Below, one piece after another: positions 42,234 through 50,252 of a DNA stretch of 64,000 bases (the first letter of the stretch is position 1; the number at the start of each line of letters is the position of its first letter). The notes under the pieces were generated by a model that saw only the letters and a program-made list of their open reading frames with translations, was not told the DNA's origin and searched no databases. The DNA is taken from positions 1 to 64,000 of the forward strand of contig NZ_FTNC01000001.1 in assembly GCF_900156285.1 (NCBI RefSeq), written 5' to 3'. The translations under genes were made by a program, and so were the position numbers. The stretch is from Halanaerobium kushneri. Lineage in GTDB: Bacteria; Bacillota; Halanaerobiia; Halanaerobiales; Halanaerobiaceae.

Positions 42234-44876
42234 ATGTATTATAAGAAAATATATATTAGAGATTTTGGTATTTTTAATAACCAGAATTTAGAGGGGATTT
42301 CAAAAAATTTAGTGGTAATTGGCGGTAAAAATAGAGCCGGGAAAAGTACTTTTTTAAAATTACTTCGCTACTTACCTTTTGGTCTGCCAAAAGATAATTC
42401 TATTCCTCCAGCAGTAGATAATTATTATATAGAAGCAGAACTAAAAAAAGCAGATAAAAAATTTAGCCTTTTTATAGATGGATATGCAGCTCCGAAAGTT
42501 ATAGATGATGATCAGCAGGAAAAGAGTGCTTCGGAATTATTTAATAATCTTGATCAGTTGAGTTATCAACATCTTTTTAGTATCAGTTTGAATGAATTAC
42601 AGGATTTAGCTAAAATTGCCAAAGGAAAAAAGAAAGAAAAACGTCTTTATTCAATTTTGCTTGGAGCAGGATTTTCAGAATTGGTAAAAGTTCCAGAAAT
42701 TGCGGATAAATATTTTAATTATGCTAAAAGTATAGGCGGTAAATTAGGAGATCCTACTGTAGCATCTTTTAAACCTTATTATAATCAGATTAGAGAAGCA
42801 GAAGAAAAAAGGGATCAGGCTCTATTAGAAGTTGATGAGTTTAGACAAAAAAATAAAGATTTAAGTCAGTTTCAGAATAAGTTAAATAGTAAAAGGCGGG
42901 AAATAGAAAAACTGGAAAACCATTATATTTTAATAGACTTATTAAAAAATAATTACTCTGAATTGAAAGAAATAGTTAATTTGAGTCAAAAATTGAATAA
43001 AGTCATAAACAAAAATTCTCTCCAAACTTCTTCTCAGTTAAATAATTCAGAAATTAATGCAGAAAATACCGGTCTGCAAACAAATCTGGATCAATTTTTA
43101 ATTTTTATGGAGCATGAAAGTAAAAAAATAAGAAAATTTCAGCAAAAAGAGGAGAGTCTTAAAGAAAGAATAAAAAATTATCTTCTGCAGGAGGATAAAA
43201 TAGAAAAATCAAAACAGCAATTGCTGTCAGAATTAGAAAATTTAGATACCAGCTGGAATAATGGCCTGCAGCAGCTGGAGAATATTAAAGTTGATTTAAT
43301 TAAAGAAAAAGATATAAATCAGAAACTCAAAAAATACCGAGATCTTAATTACGATATTGAAAAAATTGAATCAGAACTTAAAAATTTAAGCTATAAACTC
43401 GAAGAAAACAGACAGGAACTGGAAGAAATAGATTTCAAAAAACCTTCTTTGATTTTAAAACAGAGCTATTTTGTTCTGGCCCTGTCTTTTTTGACTCTGG
43501 GGTCTTCTTTTTGGATAAATATTGAGCAATTAAAATATTTTTCTTTAGTGCTGGCTCTGACAGCCTTTATTTACTACAGCTCAAATTATAGAAGTTCTAA
43601 ACTGGAAAAACAGAGATTATCGAAGTTAGAAAAAGAAGAACAGTTAAATAAAAACCAGCTGCAGAATAAAGAGCTCGAATTAAAGAAAAAAACTTCTTAT
43701 TTAGAGCAGGTTAGAGCTGATTTAAATAAATATGCAAAAATTTTAGGGATTTCAGAAGCTGATTATCTGTCTTTTATAGATTCATATTTAAGAGAAGTTC
43801 GTGATAAAAAAAGAAGATATAGAGAACTTAAAATAAAAAAAGAAGAAAACCAAACTGAAAAACAGAAATTAAAAATGAATTTGACCGGAATAAAAAATTT
43901 AATCAAAGAAAGCTCATCCTACTGCAGTCTGGATTTTAATACTTTTGCTGGAATAGATTTAATAGAAAATTATCAGATTTTATTTAGTGAGTTTGATAAA
44001 ATTAAGGAATTAAAGGATCTGACTGAAGAATATAGGAAAATTAAATCTCAGCTAAAACATACTCTAAATGCCTCTGATACAGTAAAAACAGCTCTTTTTG
44101 AATTAAAACAGGATAGAGATTATTATCAGACATTTATTGGCTTTTATCATAAATTTACATCTCAATCTGCTGTAGAAAAAAAGAAAGAATCATTATCTGT
44201 TCAAATAAATAATTTAAAGCAGGAGAAAGAATCACTGGAAGAAAAAATAACTACTGTAAAAAATAGAATTAATGCTTTATCTACTTCCACAAAATTAGAA
44301 TCGGCTCAGCAAAAAATTGATCTGGCTCAGACCGGGCTGGAAAAACAGGCTCAAAGTTATGCGGTAAATAAAAGTGTTAGTTTTATTCTTAAAAAGTTAC
44401 GTTCCCGAATGATTGAAAAAGCTGAAACAGAATTGTTAAAGCCTGCTTCTGACATTTTAAGCAGAATTACCAGTCATCATTACTGTGATCTCAAAACAGC
44501 TGCGGAGCTTGATCAACAGGATTTCAGGGTTGTTACAGAAAATGGCAGGCAGTTTAATAGTACAAAAGAGTTAAGTCGCGGCAGTCTTGAGCAGCTATTC
44601 CTGGCAGTAAGGTTGAGCAGAATAAAAGAAATTAAACCGCCCTTACCACTGGTGCTGGATGATTCCCTTGTTAATTTTGATCAGAATCATTTATATAATA
44701 CTGCTAAATTACTTGTTGAACTCGCCAGCAGACATCAGATATTTATTTTGACCTGTCATCCACAGTTAATTTCTTTTATTAGTCAACTATCTAATGCTGC
44801 TCAATACTGGAAATTAGATTCGGGACAATTCGAAACAGCTTCTCCCAAAAAATTAGCAGCTTATTTAAAAGAGTAA
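42234..44876 (+). CDS. YhaN-like SMC-type ATPase with two membrane helices
   Basis: An 880-residue protein. Walker A GGKNRAGKST lies near residue 33, a signature-like LSRGSLEQLFLAVRL near 780 and Walker B PLVLDDSLVNFD near 805. The two coiled-coil arms flank a hydrophobic pair of segments at about 408-448 (FVLALSFLTLGSSFWI and FSLVLALTAFIYYSS), a feature of YhaN-type proteins that canonical SbcC and Rad50 lack. It should anchor the nuclease-ATPase complex at the membrane. Start ATG abuts the nuclease stop. Confidence 0.85.
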   Translation: MYYKKIYIRDFGIFNNQNLEGISKNLVVIGGKNRAGKSTFLKLLRYLPFGLPKDNSIPPAVDNYYIEAELKKADKKFSLFIDGYAAPKVIDDDQQEKSASELFNNLDQLSYQHLFSISLNELQDLAKIAKGKKKEKRLYSILLGAGFSELVKVPEIADKYFNYAKSIGGKLGDPTVASFKPYYNQIREAEEKRDQALLEVDEFRQKNKDLSQFQNKLNSKRREIEKLENHYILIDLLKNNYSELKEIVNLSQKLNKVINKNSLQTSSQLNNSEINAENTGLQTNLDQFLIFMEHESKKIRKFQQKEESLKERIKNYLLQEDKIEKSKQQLLSELENLDTSWNNGLQQLENIKVDLIKEKDINQKLKKYRDLNYDIEKIESELKNLSYKLEENRQELEEIDFKKPSLILKQSYFVLALSFLTLGSSFWINIEQLKYFSLVLALTAFIYYSSNYRSSKLEKQRLSKLEKEEQLNKNQLQNKELELKKKTSYLEQVRADLNKYAKILGISEADYLSFIDSYLREVRDKKRRYRELKIKKEENQTEKQKLKMNLTGIKNLIKESSSYCSLDFNTFAGIDLIENYQILFSEFDKIKELKDLTEEYRKIKSQLKHTLNASDTVKTALFELKQDRDYYQTFIGFYHKFTSQSAVEKKKESLSVQINNLKQEKESLEEKITTVKNRINALSTSTKLESAQQKIDLAQTGLEKQAQSYAVNKSVSFILKKLRSRMIEKAETELLKPASDILSRITSHHYCDLKTAAELDQQDFRVVTENGRQFNSTKELSRGSLEQLFLAVRLSRIKEIKPPLPLVLDDSLVNFDQNHLYNTAKLLVELASRHQIFILTCHPQLISFISQLSNAAQYWKLDSGQFETASPKKLAAYLKE

Positions 44877-44924
44877 TTTTAAGTCGAAAAAACCTGTGGG
44901 TAAAATTCTCTTTGTCTTTGATAG

Positions 44925-46109
44925 TTAATTATTTACTTCTCTAATTTTTAAAAATAGATCTTTGGCTTTGTTTCGGTGTCTGATATTAACTTTATTATCT
45001 CTAATCAGTTCATCCAGCAGTGGTAATGCTTTGTGATTCTGGTTGTGCTTGTAGTATAAAACCGAAAGTAATAAACTTAATTTATTAGTTTCTTTTTTAG
45101 GATGATTATCTGTTGCTTTAAAATAAAATTCTTCCAGATTATTTAAAGCTTTTAATGATGCTTTTTCTGAAAGTTGATTTTCACCAAGGTCTTCGTAGAT
45201 CCAGCTTAATTCACGCCAGAGAAAGGCTTTTCTGTCTGCATTAAGGTCTATATAATTATAAAGTTTTAAAGCAAGATAATGGGCATCGAGGACCTGGTTG
45301 ATACTCCTGGGTTCGGAAAATTCTATTTTAAAATCATTACTTAATGTATTTTTTATCAAATCCTTAAAATTTTCTTTTATAATTTGTTTTTTGCTTTTAG
45401 AAATGTTATTAAAATCTTTCCTTCTGGCTGTAAATAAACAATTAGAACAGGAGAGGATACTGTAATTATAAAGATTGAAATCTTTATATAAGGGGCGTAA
45501 ATCTTCTCGGATTTTTTTAATACGAAGTCGAGAGTTTCTGATTTTCTTAACGGACATTTTCTTAGAACAGACCGGACATTCAATTTCTTTATCATAAAGG
45601 TAATATTCATCTTTAGAATCTGTTTTTTTCTCATAAGTTTTGTGTCCCTCTAAATAAAAACCAGATCTATCTTTTATCTCTTTTTTAATTTCCTTTTTTT
45701 TATTAATTTTATTTATTGGAGGCAGATTAATTTTATTTTTGTTTTCTAATTTTTCAATATAACTGGAGAGGTTATTGATCATTTTACTGGCAAAAGAAAC
45801 ATTTTTCTGCATAATAAATTTTAAATCAGAAACCTTAAACTCCAGTATTTTTGTATTCAAATATGCTTCTGCTCGAGAACTGTAGTGATCTGCAGTAAAA
45901 GCACTTTCACCAACAAAACTGCCGTTTTTTTGACGCTGGATTTCTAATTCCTGATCATTATCCCTGATAAATACTCGAACTAAACCATTTAAAATAAAAT
46001 AAATTTTATCTGCATTTTGACCATAACTGTAAATATTTTTGCCTGATTTAATCTCAATCATAGTGCTGTGATTTGCTAATAAATCTTTTAGGCTGGTTTT
46101 TTCTAACAC
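44925..46109 (-). CDS. Cyclic nucleotide-binding domain fused to DUF2225
   Basis: A 394-residue protein. Residues about 10-120 form a Crp-type cNMP-binding barrel (IYFILNGLVRVFIRDNDQEL, GSFVGESAF), without a Crp DNA-binding helix-turn-helix. A Lys-rich linker follows. From about 175 CPVCSKKM and the later SCSNC give a zinc ribbon, and the C-terminal part is helical and TPR-like, the DUF2225 plan. What the barrel senses (cyclic nucleotide or other) and what DUF2225 does are unknown. It is monocistronic, convergent with the ATPase gene. Confidence 0.8.
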   Translation of the reverse strand: MLEKTSLKDLLANHSTMIEIKSGKNIYSYGQNADKIYFILNGLVRVFIRDNDQELEIQRQKNGSFVGESAFTADHYSSRAEAYLNTKILEFKVSDLKFIMQKNVSFASKMINNLSSYIEKLENKNKINLPPINKINKKKEIKKEIKDRSGFYLEGHKTYEKKTDSKDEYYLYDKEIECPVCSKKMSVKKIRNSRLRIKKIREDLRPLYKDFNLYNYSILSCSNCLFTARRKDFNNISKSKKQIIKENFKDLIKNTLSNDFKIEFSEPRSINQVLDAHYLALKLYNYIDLNADRKAFLWRELSWIYEDLGENQLSEKASLKALNNLEEFYFKATDNHPKKETNKLSLLLSVLYYKHNQNHKALPLLDELIRDNKVNIRHRNKAKDLFLKIREVNN

Positions 46110-46287
46110 TGATAAACAATCCTTTCTAAAGTTTAATTATTTGAAAGTCAAAGCAATTATATTATAACACAGATTCCATTATTTTCATAATAACAGTTTA
46201 AGATTATGTTTTAAGCTTCTGTTGGAAGATGTTAACTGTTTAAAAATATTTTATTTTCAATTACTTTTATCTATCCATAATTACTGT

Positions 46288-46293
46288 TATAAT
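46288..46293 (+). promoter_or_regulatory. Extended -10 promoter of mgtE
   Basis: TGTTATAAT, 63 bases before the ATG; the -35 is poor. No magnesium (M-box) riboswitch pattern could be seen in the 246-base upstream region. Confidence 0.5.
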
Positions 46294-46355
46294 TAAAAAT
46301 AGAATTAAAATTACTGGTTAGAGCTTAATATTATTTTTTTAATAGGGGTGATTTA

Positions 46356-47705
46356 ATGGTAGAAAAAATTGATCACATCAAAGATGAAATTAATAACTAT
46401 CTAAACAAAGAGGAAAATGTAAAAGAAGATTGGATAGAAGATAATCATCCTATTGATATTGCAGAAGCTCTTTCTGAACTTGAGGCTTCTAAAATAAATA
46501 GTTTTACAAAATTGCTGGAAACAGAAGACCTTGCAGATATCTTTGAAGAATCGGAAAAAGATTTGCAGATTGATATTTTGAAATGTAAAAACTCAGAAGA
46601 AATTATTGAGATTTTCTCTCATATGGCAGCGGATGATATTACTGATATTTTAGGTTTACTGCCAATACAAAAAAGAAAAGAACTGCTGAGACATATGAAG
46701 CAGGATGATGCTCTAGTAGTAAAAAATCTGCTGGGATATGATAGAGAATCTGCTGGTGGTATTATGACCACCGAATATCTTTTACTAAATAAGAATTTAA
46801 AAACTATAGAAGCTCTGCAAAAATTAAAGAAAATTGCTCCTGATACAGAAATAATTGATACTATTTTTGTTTCTGATGATAACAAAAAGCTGGTGGGAAG
46901 TGTTGATTTAAGAGATATATTGAGTTCCGATGATGAAAAAAAACTGGAAGATTTAATGGATGATAATATCATTAAAGTTTCTGCTGATGTAGACCAGGAA
47001 ATTGTTGCTCAGCAGGTAGCAAAATATGATCTAACAGTAATCCCTGTAATCAATAAAAGTGGAATCTTAATTGGAATAATTACAGTTGATGATATTATTG
47101 ATGTAATTGAGGCTGAAAACACTGAGGATTTATATAAAATGCATGGAGTGGATGAAGAGGAAAGCTCAGATGCAACTCTGTTTCAGTCTGTTAAAAGTAG
47201 ATTGCCCTGGATGTTTATAAATCTGGCAACAGCTTTTTTAGCAACCTTTACAGTTGCTATATTTGAAGATGTTATTTCTCAGGTTGTTGCTCTGGCAGCT
47301 GCGATGCCAATAGTTGCAGGTATGGGTGGAAATGCAGGAACTCAGACACTTTCTATAGTTATTAGAGGAATTGCTCTGGGAGAAATTGATTTTAAAGATA
47401 ACTGGAAACTCTTACTTAAGGAAGCGATGGTTGGAATTATCAATGGGGCTGCTACCGGTCTGGTTACAGGTTTGATTCTGTATTTAATGTATGGAAATTA
47501 TTATCTGGGAATAATTATCTTTATGGCTATGATTCTTAATTTATTGATTGCAGGTATGTTTGGTTTCTTAATTCCCCTTTCATTACAGTCACTGGGAATT
47601 GATCCGGCACTGGCCTCAGCAATATTCTTGACAACTGTTACTGATGTCTTTGGTTTCTTTGTTTTTCTTGGCCTGGCCAGAACATTTTTAATCTATTTAG
47701 TTTAA
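46356..47705 (+). CDS. mgtE: Magnesium transporter MgtE
   Basis: A 449-residue protein of standard length. Residues about 25-130 are the MgtE N domain (ADDITDILGLLPIQKRKELL), 135-255 a CBS pair (ESAGGIMTTEYLL; DLTVIPVINKSGILIGIITV), and 275-449 five membrane helices with MPIVAGMGGNAGTQTLSIVI and LLIAGMFGFLIPL. It is a dimeric Mg2+-gated channel in the cytoplasmic membrane. Start ATG follows AGGGGTG. Confidence 0.95.
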   Translation: MVEKIDHIKDEINNYLNKEENVKEDWIEDNHPIDIAEALSELEASKINSFTKLLETEDLADIFEESEKDLQIDILKCKNSEEIIEIFSHMAADDITDILGLLPIQKRKELLRHMKQDDALVVKNLLGYDRESAGGIMTTEYLLLNKNLKTIEALQKLKKIAPDTEIIDTIFVSDDNKKLVGSVDLRDILSSDDEKKLEDLMDDNIIKVSADVDQEIVAQQVAKYDLTVIPVINKSGILIGIITVDDIIDVIEAENTEDLYKMHGVDEEESSDATLFQSVKSRLPWMFINLATAFLATFTVAIFEDVISQVVALAAAMPIVAGMGGNAGTQTLSIVIRGIALGEIDFKDNWKLLLKEAMVGIINGAATGLVTGLILYLMYGNYYLGIIIFMAMILNLLIAGMFGFLIPLSLQSLGIDPALASAIFLTTVTDVFGFFVFLGLARTFLIYLV

Positions 47706-47863
47706 GTAAAAATTTAAAAAAATGGCAGAATATATCATTGTGAGAATATAATTAATATATAGACTTTCATTAATTAAGAAAGAGAAAAAGGATATTCAAA
47801 TTAAATCTTGAAATATTATTAGGGGATAAGAAAATAATATATAAATGAGGTGCTAAAACAAAA

Positions 47864-49015
47864 GTGGAAGAACAAAAAATCACAAAGATACCATTTGGGC
47901 AACTGGGAATTATTGTACATGATAGCTGTAAGGGGCTGGGTAAAAAAGTAGATGATTATATTGTTAACCGAAGAAGAGAAGAATTTGCCAGCAGCTGTAG
48001 CGAATATCATGTAGATGAAATTAAAGATTCCTACATTATTGATAGTAAAATTGTTCGATTTGCTAATGGAGAAGCAAAAGCACAGCTTAAAGAATCAATT
48101 AGAGGAAAAGATATTTATATTTTAGCTGACATTGGCAACTATAATGTGACGTATAATATGTTTGGGATTGAAAATAGGATGAGTCCTGATGATCATTTTC
48201 AGGATATTAAGCGACTTATTTCTGCAATTGCAGGTAAAGCCAGAAGAATCCATGTTATTATGCCGCTTTTATATGAAGGGAGACAGGACAAAAGAAATAG
48301 TAGAGAGTCTTTAGACTGTGCGATGGCCCTACAGGAGCTAGAAAATTTGGGTGTTGAAAACATTTTCACCTTTGATGCTCATGAGACCAGAGTCCAGAAT
48401 GCTATTCCTCAGACTGGTTTTGAAAGTTTACATTCTACCTATCAGATTATTAAAGCAATGCATAGGGTTGATGACCAAATTTGTTTTGATAAAGATGAAA
48501 TGATGGTTATTTCTCCCGATACTGGAGCAATGGATAGAGCAATCTACTATGCAAGTGTACTTGGACTTGATGTAGGTTTATTTTATAAGCGAAGAGATTA
48601 CAAAAAAATTGTTGATGGTAGAAATCCGATTATTCAACACGAATATATGGGAGCAGAAGTAGCAGGTAAGGATATATTGATTGTAGATGATATGATTGCT
48701 TCTGGGGGTTCTGTTTTTGAAATTGCCAGGGAGCTCAAAAAGAAAAATGCACGTAATATATATGTTGTAGTTTCTTTTACTTTCTTTACCAATGGTATAG
48801 AAAAAATGAATGAATACTATGAGAAAGGTTATATAACCAAGTTATTTTCAACTAATATGACCTATATTCCACAGAAATTTAAAGATGCAGATTGGTTTGA
48901 AGAGGTTGACATGTCTAAATTAATTTCACTGCTAATTGACACAGTAAATTATGATGATTCGGTCAGTCCATTATTAGATGCTACCAATAAAATCAAAAAA
49001 ATTGTAGGTAAATAA
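47864..49015 (+). CDS. prs: Ribose-phosphate pyrophosphokinase, long form
   Basis: A 383-residue PRPP synthetase, GTG start after GAGGTG. FANGEAKAQLKESIRGKDIYI, then MPLLYEGRQDKRNSRES (the flexible ATP/ribose segment), FDAHETRVQNA and the PRPP loop ILIVDDMIASGGSV are all present. It makes PRPP from ribose 5-phosphate and ATP. It is about 65 residues longer than the usual bacterial enzyme, both at the N terminus and in the middle; a similar long form is known in several Clostridia and Halanaerobiales, often as a second copy. A perfect-palindrome terminator follows. Confidence 0.92.
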   Translation: MEEQKITKIPFGQLGIIVHDSCKGLGKKVDDYIVNRRREEFASSCSEYHVDEIKDSYIIDSKIVRFANGEAKAQLKESIRGKDIYILADIGNYNVTYNMFGIENRMSPDDHFQDIKRLISAIAGKARRIHVIMPLLYEGRQDKRNSRESLDCAMALQELENLGVENIFTFDAHETRVQNAIPQTGFESLHSTYQIIKAMHRVDDQICFDKDEMMVISPDTGAMDRAIYYASVLGLDVGLFYKRRDYKKIVDGRNPIIQHEYMGAEVAGKDILIVDDMIASGGSVFEIARELKKKNARNIYVVVSFTFFTNGIEKMNEYYEKGYITKLFSTNMTYIPQKFKDADWFEEVDMSKLISLLIDTVNYDDSVSPLLDATNKIKKIVGK

Positions 49016-49020
49016 GATTT

Positions 49021-49054
49021 AAAGAGAATAATCAGCTGATTATTCTCTTTTTTT
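49021..49054 (+). terminator. Terminator after prs
   Basis: AAAGAGAATAATCAG pairs perfectly with CTGATTATTCTCTTT with no spare loop bases beyond the centre, followed by a T run. Confidence 0.92.
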
Positions 49055-49083
49055 GAAGGAAAATTAATGGAAGGGTGATTTTA

Positions 49084-50031
49084 GTGGCTCAGACTCCATC
49101 TGATAATCAGAAACTGATGCAAAAAATAGAAATGAAAAGAAAAAATAATGCTGCTGGAGCTTTTTTTGGTCTTATAGTCGGTGATGCCCTGGGAGCTGCA
49201 GTAGAATTTAAAAAAAGAGATAGTTTTAAAAAAATTACTGATATGAGGTCTGATGGTCCCCACGGACTTGAGGCAGGATATTGGACAGATGATAGTTCTA
49301 TGGCTCTCTGTCTGGCAGAAAGTTTGAGTAAAAAAGGGTTTAACCAACAAGATCAGCTGTTGAGGTATTTAGACTGGTATAGAAATGGTTATTTAAGTTC
49401 TACCGGAAGTTGTTTTGATATTGGAGCCAATACAGCACATTCTCTGGAATTTTTTGAAGAAAATGAAAAGCTGCCCCCGGTAAAAGATAGAGCGGCAGGT
49501 AATGGTTCTTTAATGAGATTAGCTCCTGTTCCAATTTTTTTTCGGGATGATTTTATGGATGCTGTAAAATATTCAGGTGAAAGTTCATTAACAACCCATA
49601 ATAATCAAATGGCGATTGATAGCTGTCGTTATTTTGGTGGTTTATTACAGCAGTTTATCAATGCTCGAATTGAGATGGATGCATTTAAGGTAAAAGTAAT
49701 TAAAGATACAGCTGTAGATCTTAATTTAAATGACAGAGTAATTCTGGCAGTTAAGGGAGCTTTCCAAAAAAATAGAAGTGAGATTAAATCTGATGGTTTT
49801 GTAATCAATACTCTGGAAGCAAGTATCTGGTCTTTTTTAAAAACTGATTCATTTAAAGAGGCTCTTATTTTGGCTGCTAATTTAGGTGATGATGCAGATA
49901 CAGTGGCAGCTGTAACCGGTCAGCTGGCTGGAGCTTATTATGGTTATGACTCAATTCCTAAAAAATGGACTGCTAAACTTGCTAAACCTGATTTATTAGA
50001 AAAAATTTTTAAAAATTTATATAACCACTAA
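49084..50031 (+). CDS. ADP-ribosylglycohydrolase family protein
   Basis: Start at GTG 49084, eight bases after GGAAGGG; a GTG at 49075 overlaps that site. The 315-residue protein carries the Mg-binding motifs in order: GLIVGDALGAAVEF, GYWTDDSSMALC, and near the C terminus GDDADTVAAVTGQLAGA. Such enzymes remove ADP-ribose from arginine on proteins (DraG type) or act on related ADP-ribosyl compounds. No ADP-ribosyltransferase is adjacent. Complete and without signal peptide. Confidence 0.9.
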   Translation: MAQTPSDNQKLMQKIEMKRKNNAAGAFFGLIVGDALGAAVEFKKRDSFKKITDMRSDGPHGLEAGYWTDDSSMALCLAESLSKKGFNQQDQLLRYLDWYRNGYLSSTGSCFDIGANTAHSLEFFEENEKLPPVKDRAAGNGSLMRLAPVPIFFRDDFMDAVKYSGESSLTTHNNQMAIDSCRYFGGLLQQFINARIEMDAFKVKVIKDTAVDLNLNDRVILAVKGAFQKNRSEIKSDGFVINTLEASIWSFLKTDSFKEALILAANLGDDADTVAAVTGQLAGAYYGYDSIPKKWTAKLAKPDLLEKIFKNLYNH

Positions 50032-50060
50032 ACTTAAGATTTTAATTTAAAATCAGGAGG

Positions 50061-50126
50061 CCCCCCTTTTTACGGTTTTAAGCAGATAAGATTATCAATT
50101 CTGCTTTATCGGAAAGGGGTTTTTAA
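50061..50126 (+). terminator. Long hairpin terminator
   Basis: CCCCTTT pairs with AAAGGGG, enclosing AAGCAGA/TCTGCTT, followed by TTTTT. Confidence 0.75.
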
Positions 50127-50252
50127 ATATAAAAGATATTATTTTGATAAAAGAAGGGCAGAGCAAATTTTTGGCGAATATTATAAATATAACAATTTTT
50201 ATAATAAATATGTAGTATAATTTGATCATAATTTTTATTGAGGTGTTTATAA

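Noticed and set aside
46110-46355. M-box magnesium riboswitch before mgtE
   Set aside because: The region is uniformly AT-rich and shows none of the conserved M-box core elements.
46619-46972. 117-codon antisense frame within mgtE
   Set aside because: Product is low-complexity, Ser- and Phe-rich, as expected from the reverse strand of an acidic AT-rich gene.
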